A stretch of DNA of 64,000 bases from Leptasterias polaris (lineage: Eukaryota > Echinodermata > Asteroidea > Forcipulatida > Asteriidae), in contig JAZGTN010000064.1 in assembly GCA_037783415.1 (NCBI GenBank), positions 4,079,001 through 4,143,000 of the forward strand, written 5' to 3'. Positions 24,901-32,568 of this stretch are shown here, in pieces. The translations under genes and the position numbers were made by a program. Under the pieces are notes generated by a model, which searched no databases, was not told the DNA's origin, and worked only from the letters and a program-made list of their open reading frames with translations. The stretch's first letter is position 1, and the number at the start of each line of letters is the position of its first letter.

Positions 24901-27900
24901 CTCCTTGTGGTCCGTCCACGAGTACTTACACCCCACGCATTCCATTCCCCTCCCCCGCCTCTATAAGTCGCCCGCCGAAATGTGGCAGACGGAAAGAGGT
25001 ATGGTATGACTAACTGTTCAAGTTGCTCTTTCTGTTGTGACCACTGCTCTATTAATCTTTTTTACTTTTGAATTTCACTTACTCATTGTGGTGTTTGAAA
25101 TTTGATTTCTCAAACTTCTTTCTATCTAGTTGCTAAAGATAGAGTGCCGAAGGCACATGATGGGTAACTCGGGCTGAAATGTGAAATCTTCACTGGACAC
25201 CTTTTCAGCAAAAAACTTCATTGATGCAACAACAGATCAGTGCAGACAATAACATAGACCTTTCCATTGTTGATTAACAAAGTTGGCATGGATGGCCCAA
25301 TATTGTTAGCAAAACATTCAATCGTGTAAAAAAGAATTGTGACCAACTTCAACATTTTATTTAAAGATTCATGAACTGATATACCTCCCATGATTGGTTG
25401 ATTTGTTTCCAACAAATTCAACACTAATTTTGAATATTTGTGTAACATTGCTAGTGCTACACACTATGGCTATATGTTTTTGATTTGCAGTTATTGCTTT
25501 CCATAGTTTTCCAACCTCGGTCGGCAAAAACTTGGGCTGTGACGTTGCAATAGAAAGGTCTATAACAAAACACTTGACCGCTGGAATGGTGCCCAGCTCC
25601 AGTCCTTATGGAGCACCTTCGGCGCTCTATAATCTCTGCTAATTACGTACTCAACTGACATTCAAGATATCTTTCTAGTACAGTACTTTCTCACAAGAGA
25701 CTGCACAACCCTCAAAGATTCAAACATTTCGGGAACTTTCTGGGTTTTATCTCAGACAAGTGAACCCAACTTTTAAGTAATCCACAAGATTTTTCACTAG
25801 TCTGCACGTATTTGCATGAATTTGACAATCAGGCCTGGAATTTCATCTTTGAGAGGGCAAGGCCATTTTCACTTTTATTGTTCATGTTTTTTTAAATATA
25901 ATATTCTGGTTAAACTGTTATACTAATTCCGCTAATAATTTTTTTTAATATGAACTTTTGTTAGAGGTTACTTTTTTAACAGAATTAAAGTTATGTTATT
26001 ACAATAACTTTGCTGTACTTACATTAAAACCACAAGGGAAAATTAGTTATATCTAGCCGTAATGGGTAAATTTCATTCAATTTTGGGGTGAAAAGAAAAA
26101 TTTACTCGAGCAGAAGTTTTAATCTGCGACCTCTGGATTAATGTGCAGCGCTTTACCAATTGTCCCAACCAGGGCTTGATAGCTCAGTTGGTAGATTGGC
26201 GAAAAATTATTCCCGAGGTCGTAAGTTCAAAATTACACTTTAGTCAAATTTTCTTTGTTCACCCCCCCCCCCCCCCCCCCAAAATATCAAATCTAATCAA
26301 CATTATTTTTGTTTGTCCCTGATGTAGACCCCCAAGCGTGTACTCAGACCGACAGGCCGTTTGACACACCGCAAGGCTCTGGCAGAGAGAAACTCCGACA
26401 TGAGCCACGCTTTCAGTACCAGTACCATTAGCGGTGGACTAGTACAACTTCAAGGTCACAGTGTTGGACTGAGCAGCATGTCCATCACATCTGCATGTTC
26501 TTCCTACTCAGACTTTGCTGTAAGTTAATAGTTTTATCTCGCCAAACAGACATTTATCGTTATTGTTGCCATCTTAGTCTAGTCTCCTGTATTCACAGTG
26601 ACAAAATGACAGCTCTGATTCTCACTCTATAAAAGAGGGTCCAGACTACTTTCTTTCCAGCATCGGTTAAGAATCTTTAGAAGAGGTAACTATAAATAAA
26701 TAAATAGTAAACTTGCGGGTACAACCATGTATTAAATCTCTTTTGTGGGAGTGTTGGCTCTGAAAAGAGCAGTATACTCTGCTCTTTTTCAGGAGACCAA
26801 ACCGGCTCTTTTCAGAGCCAACACTCCCACAAAGAGTTTTGGTTGTACCCGCAAGTTGACTATTTATGTATTTATAGTTACCTCTTATCTCTACACCATG
26901 CAAAGCTTCAAACACCATTTAGAATCTTTAGGTTCAATAGTGAAAAAAAACACAATATGGCTACAACATGATGAAAAGCAATCCAAGACTAAGCACATTT
27001 ACTCTTCCTTGAACTCCATTTTCTTACTTTCCTTGTTTGGATGAGCAGTCTACCCTTTTGACACATAGAGTAGTGAGACAGATGAATGTGGTACTAATTG
27101 GTCCAAATTTGCTTGCAATACAAATTGGGAAATCCAATCAATGGGTGAACAAAGAAAAGTCCTTGATTTACTGGGTTGACTATCATGGGCTTACTCACTG
27201 GCCCTGGTGGGGTTTTCACACAATGGAACAGTAGACCCCACAAAGTTTTTGCTTTGTTCAACTTGGACCACACAGAGAAATTCATTAGAGAAGGGAATTA
27301 AAGAACAACAATAGCAGGACCCCAAAAGATTGATCCCTTAAAGGTTGTTTGTGTTCAAAGGTATACAAGAGTCAAATTTCAGTCTTAAAAAAGTAAAGCT
27401 AAATGAATTTAAAGGCGTGATACAGCATTGGTTTCTAACTAAGAAAATTGAGTTAACAGCGATTAACTAAACCAGGGTTTGCCCCTTTAATTTAAGAAAG
27501 TTATATGTGCATGTAGGTGTTTACACATAGCTGTGTAGAGCAACTACATGTAGCCAGCCCGACCAGTTGCAGAGAATTTTGACTGGTTTTTGGGTGTTTT
27601 TAAAACTTGCTTTTGGCCAGCGTAAAGAATACTGCAAATATTAATCAGGGCATTTGTTATTTGGTTTTAGATATTGCATCAAAGCGGCTTACATTATCAC
27701 TACCCCTGTTCATAGTTTGGCCTTATGCATTGCTGGAACCGTCTAAACTGCTTAGGAGTATGCAGCACCGGTTGCTAAATTGGCGCACAGGTGGCTAATC
27801 ATTCACATCAACAATCTCTACCCTCATAGGTACCCATTTACTCCTGGGTGATGAGAAGCAATTATTAGTTAAGTGTCTTGCCCAAGAACACGAGTGTCAC

Positions 27901-30900
27901 TCAAACCCACACTCTAATGACTCAGCCATTAGATATTGAGTTTGATGCTCTAAACTGCAACATTGTAAAATTTGTTGTTGTGTTTACGATATTCTTACAG
28001 GATATTTTGAACCAACAAATGCACTCAAATATTGGGACCTTGAACTTGTAAGTCTTTTTCCTTTAAAGAATTTGTCGTCTTGATCATTAAAAGAGCCCAC
28101 AATATTCCTGGGTTTTCATTAACATTTCATAAGAGACATCCATCTTTGAAATTAAAGCAATCCATTTAACAAATTTAAATGTAACATTTAAACCAATGAA
28201 AAATAATGAATTGCTCAGGCATGCAAAATTTCAGGCTTTTGTATAAATTCAGACTTGTTTATATGTCTGTGGTGAGAAAAAGTAGCTGTTATTTCCTCTC
28301 TATAATGGTATATGAAGGAATAATACTCTTTACTCTACATCACTAGTGCTGAGCTAGATACTGTTCCCAAAAGCTTCTTAAATTCTATAACTCCAGAAGT
28401 TACCAAAAGGTTGAAACGCCATCATTTCCCCGTACTTCCAAAAATTTGGAGCATGTACGTTCCAGATGTCTTAGTCGGTGAATGAGGACTCTCAGTCTCA
28501 CCCACTGTAAATTTACTAATTGTTTTGAGGGAATAACAGATTTCCATTGAAATCCTTCATTCTCAAAACAGGTATTTACTTCTGAGCTGGTCAACCATCT
28601 TCTTCCTTTTTTCTTCTTCTTCTACTTAGTGTAATAGACATTTTTAGTGGGGGGGGGGGTGCAGACATTTATTCAACCTTATCTCCTAAGATCAGGCATG
28701 GTGGACGTACTTTAAAGATCTACTTCAACGATAATTGAGAAATAAAACAGATTTCTTAATCTCATACGTAATGTTATTAAGTATTCTGAATTTGTAGATT
28801 GGATTGTTTTACACCAATATTTTTTTCGTAATTTTAACTGAAAAAATTAAACCTTTCTTGGGTTTTTTAAAAACTCGCGCGCTTCCATGGCTCCCTCCAT
28901 AGGCACTGTGCTTGTCCAATACTATAGCACTTGCATTTACGCGCACCACAAACCCACTATAGGATACGTGCGTGAACCAGCGAATGATGACGTACTTGTT
29001 GGGACGGGAAACCAGGAAGTAGCGAGGTGTCGTGTGTTTACACGGTAACTATGTATGATGATCTCATTATTCGAAGACATTCACCAAGTTAAGACGAGAT
29101 AATTTACCGTCCTGAACTCATGTGCTGTCGGTGGATGTACTCGGAACACAAATAAGAATCCAGATGTGAGTTTTTTACCGATTTCCAAGAGATCCTGTCC
29201 AGAGAAGGGGGTGGGTTTCGTGACCAACACACGGAAAAACTTCACGTTGACAAAATGGACAATGATTTGTAGTGCCCATTTTACAGACGACTGTCGGGAT
29301 TCAACATCGCAACTAAAACAACAGGCTTACGCCAGGGTCAATTCCAACCATGAAAGCGCCAACTACAGTGCCATCACATGCTTCACAAACGGAGAGTCAG
29401 ACTGGACAGGCACAGAAGCATCAAAACATATACTTCTGTAGTAGCATAATACTATATACAATAGTTTTAAATGTTTGTTGATAATAAATAGCCACAGGTT
29501 TCATTCAAACTGGTCATCACAATATCACATCAAGTTTGTGAAAAATGCAAAATTAAACAAGTGGTATTCACACCATCAGCACTGGTGTTTTGTGGTAGCA
29601 CTTTGATGGCTTCGATAATCTGCTCATAAACACAGGGTGTTTAGATAATCTTCCAAGTTAGCTGGTAGACAGTACAAACGAACTATTCAAACCTAATCTC
29701 CCCACTCCAAGCTGTGTACAATTGGGCTTTGTTAAGATCTCGTTTGTACTCTTAACCTTTTGAGGAATCCTAGATGTATTACAACTAGATCATTTAAATA
29801 AAAAACAGTGACTGCTTAATTGGCAGTTTGAATTTTCTAGATAAATGCTGTTTCCTACAGCGCCATTTCAAATGCTAATGGTACAAAGCCCAATTGTACA
29901 CAGCTTGGAGTGGGGAGATTAGGTTTGAATAGTTCGTTTGTACTGTCCACCAGCTAACTTGGAAGATTATCTAAACACCCTGTTACGTTGACGTTAATGG
30001 AAATATATAAGTTCGCGATCCTCGGCGGCCAGTGGCTCAAACCTACATGTATATGGTTCGGCAACTCCCCCAGCTTCATCAACGCCCTCTTCGTCTTCGG
30101 AGGAGCTCCCTCAACCGTCAGAGCTATCCTCACTATCAATACTATCATATGTATTTACTAATTCTTCTTCGTCTACACTATGTTCCTCCCACGATCCGCT
30201 AGTGTCTGACATTTTGTTTTCGTAACCGTGAAAATAGCTATAGACGCGTACAATAAACACACTCCGCTGCGCGGGGGGTAAACAAGCCGTTTCCACTCAT
30301 GTACGTCATCAAAGTCTATGATATATTTTCATCACGTGACACGCTGTTTCCAAAAACTCGCTATGAGGAGGGGCTGAACGCTGGTCAAAATGACCCTTTT
30401 TTAAAATTACGCAACCACCGCTAAGGATTTTCTTTGAAATATACGTAATCATGAAACACAAATTGATTGGATTTCGGCAAAGTTTAAATTATCTTAGTGC
30501 CGTTGAAGTAGATCTTTAACTGAAACTGGTTTTATTAACCTCACAAACAGTAATCAGACAACTTTCTCACTAATATGTGGAATGAAGTACTTAAGTCTTA
30601 ATCAACTAAAGGGAAAATGGTCCCATTGTTTTTATTTGTTTTCCCTCTTCTCTTATCTTTTGTGTTCTTAAAAAAAAAGTCACGCAATATATACCTTGAG
30701 CTCCAATGCTGTGCCTCATCTCTAAAAGGCCTGTTAAAAAAAAGAGTTGAATCCATTCAAACCAAATTGCAACTTTAGTACTATACCCTGCTTGAGCACC
30801 AATGTCGAAAGATGGGAAATGCCAAACATCTACAGAGCGCCATTATTCTCAGACAAAATATTTCGTTTGTGACCTCATGCCACAGCTTGAATTTATTTTG

Positions 30901-32568
30901 ATTCAGCCAGAAACAATTTCATACCGAATACCAATACTTTGTATTCAGGGCAAACCGGCAAATTAATTTTTTTTTAGTGGGGCACACCAGACCCATTTGA
31001 AAGTTGGGCACACCAGACCCATTTGAAAGTTGGGCACACCAGACCCATTTGAAAGTTGGGCACACCAGACCCATTTGAAAGTTGGGCACACCAGACCCAT
31101 TTGAAAGTTGGGCACACCAGACCCATTTGAAAGTTGGGCACACCAGACCCATTTGAAAGTTGGGCACACCTGACCCATTCAAACACACAAGTAGAAACGT
31201 GACTAAATGTCAAACTACATGAAATTGCTGAGCAAACCAAACCCAGCCGTTTGGGGCCATGTAGGCCTACTTTTTTACACAAGAATTAACTACACAGTCG
31301 TAAACGTGTGTATAAAGACTTTGGGCAAACCAGGCCAATAAAATATCAAATGAAGAAATTCTTTCAATATCAATTCCAAAAGCCTGCAATGATTGATAAA
31401 GCACAATAATACGATTTTACACAATAAAGCCAGAAAGGCTGACCGCTTATACATACGGTCGGCATAACCCCTGGTAAACATCACAGGGCGCCAAAGGCTA
31501 TTAACTGTAAACTTAGTTGCCTGACAAGTACATGTATGATTGTAATACCTAAAAGTAAAACTAGGTTAAATTACCTAAACAAAATAACCGTTATGATACC
31601 ATCAAAATTGATCCTGTGTCTGACAAATTTTCCGCCCCAAAATGCCAAACGCGCAAAGCGTGGCCCAAGGGAAAAGAGCAGACACAAAAGCAAAAACACT
31701 AACCCATCAAAGACCGAATGCATGACGCCAAATTGGACCTAAAGAGGTTATTCCCCTCCGGAGACAAGTGTACCCCATCAAACCTATAAAGGGAGGTAGT
31801 CGTGTGAACAAAATGGTTTGGGTTCTGTGGGTTCATAGAACACATTGAGGAAACAAAGACCAAGAAATTGAACATTTATTGGCTGATTTCAATGATTGTT
31901 GGATGAAATGAAAGGAAATTAAATAAGTAAGACATTTTGTATTACTTATTATGCTCTGAAATGAAGTCTTCTAGGTTTAACAATAGAGTTTGTAATGTGA
32001 CCTTTGAACACAAACTTTCTGTTGTTTGAGAGTGTGTGCTTCAGGCTTGATTGGTCAAACCAATGTGATTGTGGTCACCTGTTGTTGGCTTTCTATGTCA
32101 AAATAATTCGGTGACGAGAGGGTTAAACATATAGTATGGTGTGGTAATACATGTACTTCTCTCATCTCATTTCGGTTGCAAAATTGATCCTGGTTTTCTT
32201 TTAGATCAACAAAAATCACCCTAAAGTCATGCAAGCAGACATGCAGCTACTTTTTCCTTTCTTTTTCTAAAATGCAAGTGAAACTCAAGAACAAAAAACT
32301 CTCCGCGCAACATTTTGTGTAATTTGCAGCTTCCTGATTGAAAGAGAAACTACAAAGTCACATGCATGTCATCTGTAATTACAGTTATGTAAGCAGTTCG
32401 GTACTTTCCAATGCATTCATTATTATTTCTGTTTCACCCCCCCCCCCCCCCCCCCCCCTCCACCTTATACAGAGAGACCTAGAGGGCAAGTATACTAACT
32501 GTCAAAGCAGCACTGCTCCAAGCCCAACCAACCTGACATCAAGTCGGGCACGCATCACTCTACTCTAG
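12980..32568 (+). CDS. PRC1: PRC1, protein regulator of cytokinesis 1 (Ase1/MAP65 family), 15 exons
   Basis: Crosslinks antiparallel microtubules at the spindle midzone. Exons: 12980-12996, 13644-13899, 14893-15126, 15730-15900, 16457-16606, 17467-17614, 18868-19004, 20640-20736, 21613-21759, 22546-22668, 23819-23941, 24891-24998, 26328-26519, 28001-28047, 32475-32568. All have GT-AG ends, and phases agree except for one extra base in exon 8. The product is about 680 residues (human PRC1 is 620). The N-terminal dimerisation and rod coiled coil (1-326) aligns with PRC1 throughout (LRDIWNEIGICEDQR, TILQIEKVL, REIVCEEEESF). The spectrin-like microtubule-binding domain follows (about 327-452: ARVKAYYEENKE, NPNRYNNRGGNLLQEEK, VDGCHFMDYV). 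The tail is basic with CDK-type sites (NTPAKRR, KTPKNKR). The ATG opens MASSKRESMKLEVAECLENA, like the human N-terminus. Confidence 0.93.
13344..13560. repeat. interspersed repeat, copy B
   Basis: Diverged copy of the repeat at 3884-4074, in PRC1 intron 1. It shares CATCCACGTTTAGCGAGCTGAC-like, CTGGCCG and TGATTTCTAATCAA stretches. Confidence 0.6.
13644..13899 (+). CDS. PRC1: PRC1 exon 2 (residues 6-91)
   Basis: The acceptor is GATGTAG and the donor GAG|GTACAG. It encodes LENALEQLRDIWNEIGICED, the conserved first helix of the PRC1/Ase1 rod that mediates homodimerisation. Local GC content is clearly higher than the introns. Confidence 0.93.
14054..14828. repeat. direct repeats flanking about 600 bp in PRC1 intron 2
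   Basis: About 75 bp at 14054-14130 (with AAGCTAACTGGTCCTGCTGG) recurs in the same orientation at 14756-14826. The DNA between (about 14150-14730) contains GCGCG-rich palindromic motifs and opposed TTTATCTTCAAGCA-type and TGCTTGAAGATAAAA motifs at 14477 and 14662. This suggests an insertion bounded by inverted ends. Confidence 0.5.
14893..15126 (+). CDS. PRC1: PRC1 exon 3 (residues 92-169)
   Basis: The acceptor is CTTACAG and the donor AAG|GTGAGA, with phase 0 on both sides. It encodes EEGLTILQIEKVLRLKV and KEQHLCDLLCTTPYYIP, matching the human TTILQLEKDLR and ELCEILCMPHYDI stretches. Confidence 0.95.
15730..15900 (+). CDS. PRC1: PRC1 exon 4 (residues 170-226)
   Basis: The acceptor is TGTCTAG and the donor GAG|GTAAGT. 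It encodes TSLEREIVCEEEESFLLSRE, corresponding to human TSFERDVVCEDEDAFCLS in the rod domain. Confidence 0.95.
15955..16200 (-). repeat. interspersed repeat with tRNA-like box (minus orientation)
   Basis: Shares CTACCCCTGTTCAT, GGAGTATGCAGCACCG, TACTCCTGGGTGAT and a GATTCGAACC B-box-like motif with 27690-27930. The family resembles the plus-strand copies at 18370-18560 and 62812-62960. Confidence 0.6.
16457..16606 (+). CDS. PRC1: PRC1 exon 5 (residues 227-276)
   Basis: The acceptor is CTAAAG and the donor GTG|GTAAGT. It encodes TLREQISSLWNRLLFPKEEV, the counterpart of human GLRTQIRELWDRLQIPEEER. Confidence 0.94.
17467..17614 (+). CDS. PRC1: PRC1 exon 6 (residues 277-326)
   Basis: The acceptor is TCCAAG and the donor G|GTACGT (phase 1). 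It encodes LDRLEELKKQNLKRV and WWDECYYSRSQRNNFAAFY, aligning with LEELKMQNMKKV and YWDQCFYSQEQRQAFAPF of human PRC1. It leads into the spectrin domain. Confidence 0.95.
17940..18078. mobile_element. 139-bp MITE with GCCGATTTCAC termini
   Basis: The ends are inverse complements (GCCGATTTCACGAAACTTTACGC against GCCGATTTCACAAAACTTTACGC read from the right). It has no ORF and lies in PRC1 intron 6. Confidence 0.7.
18370..18560 (+). repeat. interspersed repeat with tRNA-like B box
   Basis: GGGTTCGATACCCGGTCATGACAC followed in part by CCTTGAGCAAGGCACTTAACC. This arrangement also occurs at 62812-62960 and inverted at 63690-63775. It is probably a SINE. An (AAT)n microsatellite follows at about 18664-18680. 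Confidence 0.6.
18868..19004 (+). CDS. PRC1: PRC1 exon 7 (residues 327-371), start of the spectrin-like microtubule-binding domain
   Basis: The acceptor is ATATTAG and the donor GAG|GTAGGT. It encodes HDEELARVKAYYEENKEILE, the basic helix of the PRC1 spectrin domain whose Arg and Lys residues contact tubulin. Both basic positions are conserved. Confidence 0.95.
19370..19530. repeat. interspersed CTTGGTGCCCCTTGAA repeat
   Basis: A copy of a family marked by GCCTTGGTGCCCCTTGAA and GTGCCCTTT phrases. Other copies lie at 11540-11650 (degenerate), 25830-25870, 34400-34585, and 35925-35956 plus 38023-38110, where it is split by the LINE. Confidence 0.5.
20640..20736 (+). CDS. PRC1: PRC1 exon 8 (residues 372-403) with apparent 1-nt insertion
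   Basis: The acceptor is TTGCAG and the donor AAG|GTAAGA. The first part reads KKASNPNRYNNRGGNLLQEE in one frame (human KASDPNRFTNRGGNLLKEE). The last part reads ERKKINRDLPK in another (human position LQKMLPK). The switch lies in the four-A run at 20700-20703. The exon is 97 nt, while both neighbours end and begin in phase 0, so one base is surplus. An assembly homopolymer error is the simplest explanation, and a real allele-specific frameshift is the alternative. Confidence 0.9.
20920..21065. repeat. interspersed repeat fragment in PRC1 intron 8
   Basis: Contains CCCGGTTCGGATTCCACCAG and TTTTCCGGAGTTTTCCTCCC, the kind of phrase found in repeated SINE-like sequence. No second copy is seen in this window, so the family assignment is weak. 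Confidence 0.3.
21110..21485. mobile_element. 376-bp TTAA-flanked MITE
   Basis: Bounded by TTAA at 21106-21109 and 21486-21489. The left end is AGGGTCTGTATACGTTTGGTAAT, and the right end read inversely is AGGTGCTGTATATGTTTGGTAAT. TTAA duplication points to the piggyBac or Kolobok superfamilies. A related degraded copy is at about 56690-56997. Confidence 0.7.
21613..21759 (+). CDS. PRC1: PRC1 exon 9 (residues 404-452)
   Basis: The acceptor is CTTGCAG and the donor AGA|GTAAGC. It encodes LEKILAEKICQYEELKEAPF and VDGCHFMDYVKMQW, aligning with the human stretch ending FMVNGQKFMEYVAEQWEMH, the end of the spectrin domain. Confidence 0.94.
21836..21900 (-). repeat. tRNA-derived SINE-like copy
   Basis: GGGTTAAACAAAGAAAAGTTG and then AGAGCAGAACCTGCGACCTC, the inverse of the tail and B-box end of the SINE at 61056-61152. 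It lies in PRC1 intron 9. Confidence 0.5.
22546..22668 (+). CDS. PRC1: PRC1 exon 10 (residues 453-493), CDK sites and nuclear localisation region
   Basis: The acceptor is TTTTTAG and the donor ACG|GTGAGA. It encodes ETEMTFGSKPNTPAKRRF and CSKTPKNKRMK. The two Thr-Pro sites correspond to the human CDK1 sites RTPSKRR and NTPGKARK, whose phosphorylation blocks early midzone binding. The basic clusters suit nuclear import. Confidence 0.93.
22921..23740. repeat. three tandem 273-bp units in PRC1 intron 10
   Basis: Unit starts (AACCTTATTTT) are at 22921, 23194 and 23467, exactly 273 bp apart. Units 1 and 2 are nearly identical, and unit 3 is somewhat diverged. Phrases include TGGTGGCGGTTTGTTATTGT and CACCTGGCACTAAATAGTCT. 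Short ORFs across the array repeat with the unit and are not genes. Confidence 0.92.
23819..23941 (+). CDS. PRC1: PRC1 exon 11 (residues 494-534)
   Basis: The acceptor is CTTAACAG and the donor AGG|GTAGGT, phase 0 on both sides and 41 codons. It encodes a Ser/Pro/Arg-rich tail segment (SIMPSPSPARRPPRACKATP). The region is poorly conserved in the family, so it is placed by splice sites, phase and GC content. Confidence 0.8.
24891..24998 (+). CDS. PRC1: PRC1 exon 12 (residues 535-570)
   Basis: The acceptor is CCTGAAG and the donor GAG|GTATGG, with 36 codons. It encodes PCGPSTSTYTPRIPFPSPAS and ends SRPPKCGRRKE. Compare human GGTVYHSPVSRLPPSGSK. The region is a disordered basic tail. Confidence 0.8.
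25136..25635. mobile_element. nested inverted-repeat elements in PRC1 intron 12
   Basis: The outer pair is ATAGAGTGCCGAAGGCAC at about 25140 against the inverse of ATAGAGCGCCGAAGGTGC at about 25630. The inner pair is ATAGACCTTTCCATTG at 25253 against CAATAGAAAGGTCTAT at 25547. No coding sequence was recognised. Confidence 0.5.
26094..26262. repeat. head-to-head pair of tRNA-derived SINE copies
   Basis: A minus-oriented copy (GAGCAGAAG...TGCGACCTC...GCGCTTTACCAATTG) is followed by a plus-oriented copy (GATAGCTCAGTTGGTAGATT...GAGGTCGTAAGTTCAAA...TTTCTTTGTTCACC). A 19-nt C run at 26262-26280 follows directly and separates the pair from PRC1 exon 13. Confidence 0.6.
26328..26519 (+). CDS. PRC1: PRC1 exon 13 (residues 571-634)
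   Basis: The acceptor is GATGTAG and the donor GCT|GTAAGT, with 64 codons. It encodes TPKRVLRPTGRLTHRKALAE and GLSSMSITSACSSYSDFA, aligning with human KKTPRTGRHGANKEN and FSINSVASTYSEFA. RKAL is a possible minimal D-box. Confidence 0.92.
26682..26885. mobile_element. foldback element, about 85-bp arms
   Basis: The left arm (26682-26770) and right arm (26803-26885) are inverse complements apart from a short indel, including GGCTCTGAAAAGAGC, GTGGGAGTGTTGGCTC and ACTTGCGGGTACAACC. The flank ACCATGCAAAGCTTCAAAC also occurs near 3336. Confidence 0.8.
27342..27488. mobile_element. small TTAA-flanked inverted-end element
   Basis: TTAA precedes AGGTTGTTTGTG, and the right end read inversely is AGGGGCAAACCC before TTAA. 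It is degenerate and assigned by analogy with 21110-21485. Confidence 0.35.
27690..27930 (-). repeat. interspersed repeat with tRNA-like box (minus orientation)
   Basis: Shares CACTACCCCTGTTCATAG, GGAGTATGCAGCACCGG and TTACTCCTGGGTGATGAGAA with 15955-16200. It lies in PRC1 intron 13. Confidence 0.65.
28001..28047 (+). CDS. PRC1: PRC1 exon 14 (residues 635-650)
   Basis: The acceptor is TTCTTACAG and the donor TT|GTAAGT (phase 2). It encodes DILNQQMHSNIGTLN and two bases of a Leu codon. It follows the conserved YSDFA as the human DPSLSD segment does. The 47-nt exon is supported by good splice sites at both ends. Confidence 0.75.
29112..29441 (+). pseudogene. THAP zinc-finger domain fragment
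   Basis: The frame reads SCAVGGCTRNTNKNP, VSFLPISKRSC and KWTMICSAHFTDDC, the C-x4-C...C-x2-H ligand pattern of THAP domains with the conserved Trp and the HF after the last ligand. THAP domains bind DNA in transposases and host regulators. The expected initiator position carries CTG (CTG AAC TCA TGT), with a TAA 9 bp upstream, so no ATG starts this domain. The frame ends at 439-441 of kilobase 29 without a transposase core. It is probably a decayed transposase N-terminus. Confidence 0.75.
29632..29983. mobile_element. 352-bp foldback with 101-bp arms nested in the transposon
   Basis: The left arm 29632-29732 begins ACAGGGTGTTTAGATAATC. The right arm 29883-29983 is its inverse complement with a single mismatch visible (GGTAGACAG against GGTGGACAG). 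The 150-bp loop is AT-rich. No clear target duplication is seen. Confidence 0.9.
29994..30212 (-). pseudogene. acidic ORF relic with in-frame stop
   Basis: From ATG at 30212 the frame reads a Ser/Asp/Glu-rich stretch, meets TGA at 30111-30113, then continues coding-like (GSSSEDEEGVDEAGG, EPYTCRFEPLAAED) to TAA. The acidic stretch followed by a PY..FEP motif resembles the N-terminus of invertebrate P2X7-like C-terminal domain proteins. That resemblance is from memory and weak. It lies inside the TTAA element, convergent with the THAP fragment. Confidence 0.4.
30980..31187. repeat. 26-bp minisatellite, eight units
   Basis: Unit GGGCACACCAGACCCATTTG plus AAAGTT. Unit starts are at 30980, 31006, 31032, 31058, 31084, 31110, 31136 and 31162. 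The first seven are identical and the last is degenerate. All three minus-strand frames stay open across it because 26 is not a multiple of three. That explains overlapping repetitive ORFs, which are not genes. Confidence 0.97.
32437..32458 (+). repeat. 22-nt poly-C tract forming the polypyrimidine tract of the last PRC1 exon
   Basis: Uninterrupted C run ending 16 nt upstream of the acceptor of exon 15. It serves as, or interferes with, the polypyrimidine tract. Confidence 0.85.
32475..32568 (+). CDS. PRC1: PRC1 exon 15, C-terminus (residues 651-680)
   Basis: The acceptor region reads TATACAGAGAGACCTAG. Splicing after the second AG (exon starting at 32475) keeps the frame and encodes DLEGKYTNCQSSTAPSPT and onward to TAG at 32566-32568. 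Splicing two bases earlier, at the first AG, would give an immediate stop (L-E-T-stop). The human tail is likewise Ser-rich. A further exon between 28048 and 32474 cannot be excluded. Confidence 0.65.

Larger units (their letters stand above)
28716..30515. mobile_element. 1.8 kb TTAA-flanked DNA transposon with THAP remnant (Kolobok-like)
   Basis: The left end AGATCTACTTCAACG is preceded by TTAA (28712-28715). The right end is its exact inverse complement followed by TTAA (30516-30519). A further ATACGTAAT/ATTACGTAT pair lies inside. TTAA target duplication occurs in piggyBac and Kolobok, and a THAP zinc finger is known from Kolobok elements, so Kolobok is favoured. The copy holds a THAP fragment (+), an acidic ORF relic (-) and a nested foldback. 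It lacks a recognisable catalytic domain, so it is non-autonomous or degraded. It lies in the last PRC1 intron. Confidence 0.75.

Noticed and set aside
30919..31282. Three overlapping repetitive minus-strand ORFs
   Set aside because: They are generated by the 26-bp minisatellite, with no start context or conservation.
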